From: Ceratodon purpureus
Lineage: Eukaryota; Streptophyta; Bryopsida; Pseudoditrichales; Ditrichaceae
Assembly (NCBI GenBank): GCA_014871385.1
Contig: CM026427.1
Span: forward strand, 12,710,430-12,774,429
DNA length: 64,000 nt
Reading direction: 5' to 3'
Positions 59,122 to 64,000 of the stretch are shown in pieces; position 1 is the first letter of the stretch, and every line of letters starts with the position of its first letter. The notes beneath the pieces were generated by a model. That model was not told the DNA's origin, searched no databases, and saw only the letters and a list, made by a program, of their open reading frames with translations. The translations under genes were made by a program, and so were the position numbers.

Positions 59122-59962
59122 CCCCTAATTGACCAAAGTCCTAGAATGGGCGTTTTTGAAATTTGGGTAGGTTCCTAAAAATTCAAATTTACTTCAAATT
59201 TTTTGAATTTTTTTGTGGAAAAAGGTTTTTTCAAAAAAATTATGGGAATATTTTTCTTATTTTTTTTTGGATGAAGTGAGCAAAAGTTATGCTCCTCTGA
59301 GCATAAAACGCCATTCCACGGGCAGGCTCTCAGCCACTGTGAATGCAGCAATTTCTGCCCGAAACTGCCCAAAACTGCCCAAATCTGCCTAAAGACAAAA
59401 CTTTGAAATTCCACCAAAAATTGAGATTTTATTTTTTTCCAAAAATAAAAATTTCTATATGTAGGAGAGCCATTTGAGCATGTTTCCACCGTTTGGATTT
59501 TTAATCCAAAATTTTTTCATATGCTATTTTTATTGTAAAAAAACGGCCTTTGTATGTGAATTTCAGCATACCCCCTTGTGGAAATTGATGATTTTCTCAA
59601 GGTTCTACACCTTGTATGGGTATGAGATTTTGTGGACATGTACCTAACTCACCTAGGAACAAGAATCTTAAGAGACGCCATCCAAATTTACTCAAAAAAA
59701 AGGTTTTTTTGGACCCCAAAATACTGCTGTCCTCTTTTTGCAGGGTAAAAATTTCTTTTTTTTGAACTTTGAATTTTATAATCTCTCAAATGGTAAAGAA
59801 TCCGATTTTGAGACTTGACATGCACATAGACATAGAAGTAAAATACAAGATCTTACGGTTGGAAATACCAGAATTGGTTTCAATTTTTCACTATCCAGCT
59901 TGCTTTCAAAAAGGACTATTTGGTGGCAGTTTTGAGCAAAAACATCCTTGGTCAATTAGGGG
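59122..59962. mobile_element. 841-bp piggyBac-like MITE (element A)
   Basis: The ends are perfect 15-bp inverted repeats CCCCTAATTGACCAA, flanked on both sides by TTAA (59118-59121 and 59963-59966). TTAA target duplication with TIRs beginning CCC is the hallmark of the piggyBac superfamily. The interior is non-coding; it includes a short ACTGCCCAA tandem motif near 59,360-59,390. Confidence 0.75.
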
Positions 59963-60421
59963 TTAAGAAAAACTAAATTTGAATCCAAATACTCATTCTT
60001 TAGTCGTCATAATCTTCATCTTCTTTGATATATTTTTTTATATTTTCATTCAAAATATTAGGTAAATTTTCATTCAATTATAATGACTTCATAAAAGATC
60101 TATATTAATTTACTACATATTACTTGTTTGTATAATTTGAGCTACTTCTTTGAAATTAAAAATAAAATAATAAAATAATAAAAAACATATATATTTAAAT
60201 ATGCAATTAAAATATTATTAAATTTACACACATCAAATAACATTGTATACCAAATTACAATACACAAAAATATGAACTTAACACTTTATTTGAATGCACA
60301 TTTCACAGTCCATTGTTCATTCCGCCTGCGGTTTAATATCCACTTGAATAGACTAAGATCGAACTGCACTACAGAGTTGTAGTTGAATATAAATCTATAG
60401 TCAAACCTCAATAAGTGTTAA

Positions 60422-60665
60422 CCCTTAATTGACATCCTTGTTTTGGAGAATAATGCAACCTCATTGGCTTTTTGCCATATTTCTGCATATATAATGAAAC
60501 AATTTTGAAAATCCGAAACAGTGAATGTCGAGGTAACTTGATTATGTACCCAACGCAAAAAAAATCAACCACATCGGATAAAATCTCAAAAAATGCCACC
60601 GTTGAGATCAAAAGCTGTGAAAGGCTCCTTCGAGGACCATATTGGTCCGCTATGTCAATTAAGGG
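60422..60665. mobile_element. 244-bp piggyBac-like MITE (element B), nested
   Basis: Perfect 14-bp TIRs CCCTTAATTGACAT flanked by TTAA (60418-60421 and 60666-60669). The TIR is close in sequence to that of element A. It is non-coding. The right-hand TTAA also serves as the left-hand TTAA of element C. Confidence 0.75.
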
Positions 60666-60669
60666 TTAA

Positions 60670-61717
60670 CCTCTAAAGCATCAACTCAACAGTTTTGGTA
60701 TGATTTTGGGTCCGGTCAGGCTTCCTATGAGTCAAATTTTACCGGATGTGGTAGTAACTTTGGCACAGCATGGGAAATTGTCATATCTTTCTAACAAGAC
60801 CAAACTTTACTTTCATCGGGCCCGTAGTTAAGAAATAATTCGTGTGTAAAGATCAAAATTCAATTCAGGGCAGCTCGGGCAGGTTTGGAGTGGTGTACCA
60901 AATTTGTGACACTCTATAGTGACTTCTAAATGATCCTTTCTGAAATCGTTTCGCAATTTTTTATAAAACTTGATTTTGAGAAATCCAACCGTAGGATCTT
61001 CTTGAGAGCCATCTAATTAGTCTATGTTCCGAGTTTTGAAAAGTTTGACCGTACGGATCTTGAGATATATTCAGTCAAAGTTCCAAGTTTGATAAAAACT
61101 TTCAAACAACTTTGTCACCCATTTTTCCTTCACCATTTTCTCCTCCTAAACCACAGTATATGATGTAAATTTCATATCTAATTTGGATTTATTTATTTTT
61201 TGGATTTTTTTCCTCTAAAATTTCTTTTCCATACAAATGCATGTGTACACTGTTCGGATTTCAAAAAATAGATGATCTTCTTAGGCATTTGTAGTGTGGA
61301 AAAAAAGCCAATGTATATGCAATTCATTTGACTCCCGTCACTAGAAATGTGGTTTTCCAATGCTTCTGTGTGTTGTATTGTCTTCAATTTTTTTGAGCAT
61401 ACTCCCAACTCACTTTAGAATCCAAAACTGAAGAGCCTCCAACGACACGATCTCATAAAATTGGCTGTTTCACTCTCCGAAGGGTGGCTGTCCTTGCCGG
61501 GCAGTACCAAAAAAACTTTTCTCTCAAGTTCAAACCTTATGATCTTCCAAACGGCAAGGAGTTACAATCTAAATTTTTTTGGACACATACAAGTTAGGTA
61601 CTAGATCCTGTGGTTAGATTCTTTAACATAGGTTTAAATTTGCATAATTTTTCCTTGAACTAAAACAGGCCAGAATTGAGGCAGAATTTGGGATTTTATG
61701 GCCAAATGCTTTAGGGG
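60670..61717. mobile_element. 1048-bp piggyBac-like element (element C), nested
   Basis: TIRs are CCTCTAAAGCAT on the left and CCCCTAAAGCAT (inverted) on the right: 12 bp with one mismatch, flanked by TTAA (60666-60669 and 61718-61721). The subterminal sequence differs from A and B, so it is a second subfamily. No intact transposase ORF is seen. Confidence 0.65.
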
Positions 61718-61907
61718 TTAACGGTTGGGAGCATACTTTTTGTTAACACTTAGGGAAGAGTAACACTTAACACTTATTAAGGGTGATGCTGATGATTTGT
61801 TACTTGTAGCACTTATAAAAAATAATCCTTAGAGTATTTTAAAAAGTAAATACATAATATTTATAGAAAAAATTGATGAAATTATAATACATTGATTCAT
61901 TATTTAT

Positions 61908-62162
61908 CTAAGTCCGTTGAAAAAATGAATCAATAGTAGTTTGGCAAGGTTCTGCTACTTGCCAAGATTCTACTTCCTTTTCTAATGCTTCAATATTCCT
62001 AATGAATAACATGGTATCATTAGGTCTTTGCTCCAAAAACTTCTTCACAATTTGAAGAGCACTACTTACATCTTTAAAGCCCACAACCTCTTCTACTATA
62101 TCGCAAGGATTAGCTTCATTGAGATCTTCAAAGTTATCTCCCTCCAAACTATTGTTCTCCAC
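61908..62162 (-). pseudogene. pogo/Tigger transposase C-terminal remnant (84 aa)
   Basis: An open frame ending in a stop at 61908. It matches the C-terminus typical of Tigger/jerky-type pogo transposases: DVSSALQIVKKFLEQRPNDT, then an IEALEKEV helix and the terminal QTTIDSFFQ. The DNA-binding CENP-B-like part and the DDE catalytic core are missing; the remnant starts only ~165 bp from the right terminus of its element. It cannot encode an active transposase. Confidence 0.75.
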
Positions 62163-62704
62163 AAAAGTCCTTTTTTAGAAAGTTATCACTTATCGAGGTA
62201 AAATTAACAAAGTCGGGAGCACAACATTACATAACACTTAACACATAACAGTCCCTAGTGTTAATTTTAAGGGAGCGGAAATCTCCATAACACATATAGA
62301 ATTTTAACACTTATCGAGGTTTGACTGTATTTGTAACAAGACACTTGGCATTAACTAGCTCATCAAAGTTCTAGCTGGCCTTGAAAAGTTTGAATTATGG
62401 AAAATAAGGGGAGCATTTTCTATGAGCACATAGGACGAATCATCCAATATTTTGTAGATACGAGCAAAAAACTTTATTCAATAGTGGAGGGAGCACCATT
62501 GAGCTTCGTAGTGTATTTTTCAAATGTAGTGTGGGGGACCACAGTAAAAAAAAATTCTCCCTTGAGGGGACCACAATTGAGTATTTTCACCCATTTCAAC
62601 TAGACCTCCATGTGCGGCCTCCGGGTTAAACCAATCTCAATCGGAAAGCACCTCAAATCTCAACTGGATGGCCCTATGCGGCCCCCCATAACATGCCAAG
62701 GTTA

Positions 62705-62752
62705 CCATGGATTGGTTCCATGGATTGGTTCCATGGATTAGCTCCATAGATT
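62705..62752. repeat. 13-bp tandem repeat, 3.7 copies
   Basis: The unit CCATGGATTGGTT occurs twice exactly, followed by CCATGGATTAGCT and a partial CCATAGATT. It is short and local, with no coding context. Confidence 0.9.
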
Positions 62753-64000
62753 CACAGTAGATGAGAAGCTGATGCAACCATCCAGGACATCCATACAGGA
62801 GGTTAAAAGTGGGGGGCTGATTCCCATCATAGGCAGTGTGCTCCAGGTTGTTATAGATATGCACAGAGAAGACAACAAAGGGTACAATTTTTTTGTACAT
62901 CACATCCTGTGTCTTTAGATGCTTCAAAGTTGCATCTGTTTCCATTCACATATTCTCCATGTAAGGGGTCAACAATATAATTCGAACTTCCATCAAAGGC
63001 TGAATGAACAAGGTCCAAGAGTAGTCCAAAAGCTTGAGTACAATTCTGCATTCCCTAGGTGCAAAGATAATGTGCCTGTATTCAAGGCCTCACAAGTCAA
63101 AATCATGACCCATCAAGCCCCACCCATGTCTGAAGTACCATTCACAAAAGAGGTCAACATCCAACTATTCTACAAAACCACAACAGCCAGATGCTACCAA
63201 AGGACACTATAACAACCTACACATTAATTCATAACTTTTCCTCCATGTTCATCCACACCAAACTTCCGACAACTGTACACAACACCACGTAACTTTACAC
63301 CTAAATTCCATTGACAAATACCCATACTCTACATTCAATAACCATAAACTCCATTCAACACTACTAAATACACAAAAGGAAAACCAAAAGTATCAAATCA
63401 TTACAATACTAAGGCCCATTTTATACATACTCTGCAATTCGACGGAGGGCGGGCCAGATTGAACATTTTTACAGCCTTCAATATGACCTCAAGTTGAAAC
63501 TTTAGCCCAAAAAGGACCGTCCCAATCGCATCAAACCGGCCCAAACATTTTGGCATCAAAAAAGTACCATACAAGTTACCACATAGGATAAAATGAAGTT
63601 CCAGTCTAGCCCTGGTATAAAACCCTTATGCCTAATTTAAAAAAATTGAGCAATCCTGTTGATTAAAATCTGAAGACTCTTGGCCGGCCCTCCGTTACAA
63701 AAATTTGGGCCCATTGAATCCGGCCCCAAGTATAAAATGGCCCAAACCAGGAAAAATACATAAAAAAGAAAACCAGATGTATTAAAACATGACAAGGAAT
63801 CCAGGAAAACGCAATCCAGGAGTACCTTTTGGAAGCGGGTGAGAAATAAAAAATAGGCGTAATATCTAAGATTCCTGCAGCGGAAAATGCATGAGTAAGA
63901 GGGCCAATAGAGGCAGAGCCGTCACCGACGCCTCCGGAGGAGGGATGTGTGCGACGGCGAACGCGAAGTTGCACAAGTTACATCGATCTCTGCGCCCGAG
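62753..64000. other. intergenic; more GC-rich right edge
   Basis: No supported gene. Part of a diverged MITE relative lies at 63547-63624. The last ~110 bp become GC-rich (CGACGCCTCCGGAGGAGGGA), which resembles the edge of a gene or leader continuing beyond the window, possibly on the minus strand; it is too short to call. Confidence 0.35.
63547..63624 (+). mobile_element. diverged partial copy of the CDC6-promoter MITE
   Basis: Aligns with the left half of the 22137-22541 element in the same order: TTTTGGCATCAAAA for the terminus, AGTACCATACAAG for AGTGCCATGTAGG, then AAAATGAAGTTCCAG and a GTATAAAAC equivalent. The E2F core GGCGCC has become GGCATC and the 22-bp unit is single-copy. The right end was not found. 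Confidence 0.5.

Larger units (their letters stand above)
60398..62327. mobile_element. degenerate pogo/Tigger (Tc1-mariner) element
   Basis: The left end AGTCAAACCTCAATAAGTGT (from 60399) and the inverted right end CAGTCAAACCTCGATAAGTG pair over about 25 bp, flanked by TA on both sides, as in pogo-like elements. A transposase remnant lies near the right end. Two other elements (60422-60665 and 60670-61717) are inserted in a TTAA just inside the left end. Without them the host element is about 630 bp, so it was already internally deleted. Confidence 0.75.

Noticed and set aside
1..64000. CRISPR arrays, bacterial operons, tRNA or rRNA genes
   Set aside because: None seen on reading both strands; the window is eukaryotic nuclear DNA and I found no cloverleaf-like or rRNA sequence by eye.

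Overview
The window is nuclear DNA of a land plant, most likely a bryophyte and probably a moss. Coding regions are split by short GT-AG introns (about 70-350 bp), intergenic DNA is AT-rich, and several genes are plant-specific: a VQ-motif protein, a CASP-like protein, a novel plant SNARE and a germin-like protein. The clade is inferred from gene style and protein type; no database could be searched. I rebuilt exon structures by hand from splice sites and reading-frame phase.

Layout. 0-6 kb: a small unrecognised protein gene (1.76-2.12 kb) and a TFIIS-N-like gene abutting a minisatellite (5.0-5.7 kb). 5.94-6.68 kb: a terminal-inverted-repeat (TIR) element. 6.7-11.8 kb: apparently gene-free. 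11.8-13.8 kb: a 35-bp inverted repeat, then a VQ-motif gene. 14.9 kb: a small hypothetical ORF. 15.35-21.3 kb (minus): the DNA replication licensing factor CDC6. Its promoter (22.14-22.54 kb) is a MITE-like element whose two termini are perfect palindromic E2F sites. 23.3-29.7 kb: an intact ten-exon Doa10/MARCH6/SUD1-type ER ubiquitin ligase in strikingly AT-rich sequence, with an extra C-terminal tail of 42-residue repeats. 31.7-32.8 kb: an LTO1-like thioredoxin-domain gene without its VKOR domain. 34.7-38.8 kb: a cytosolic 5'-nucleotidase III-like HAD phosphatase. 39-43.1 kb: an intronless F-box gene between two ~700-bp direct repeats. 43.2-44.2 kb (minus): a CASP-like gene. 46.2-48.4 kb (minus): an NPSN-type Qb-SNARE. 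50.6-51.6 kb (minus): a germin-like protein. 53.7-55.6 kb (minus): a 192-residue protein I do not recognise, with a decayed copy of part of it at 50.0-50.3 kb. 55.6-64 kb: gene-poor and rich in DNA transposons, including three elements with TTAA target duplications and CCC(C/T)TA ends (piggyBac-like). Two of these are nested back to back inside a degenerate pogo/Tigger element.

The genes are unrelated housekeeping and accessory loci and do not form a pathway. The main points of interest are a transposon-derived E2F promoter module at CDC6, the nested piggyBac-like/pogo structure, the divergent Doa10 paralogue and the VKOR-less LTO1 relative.
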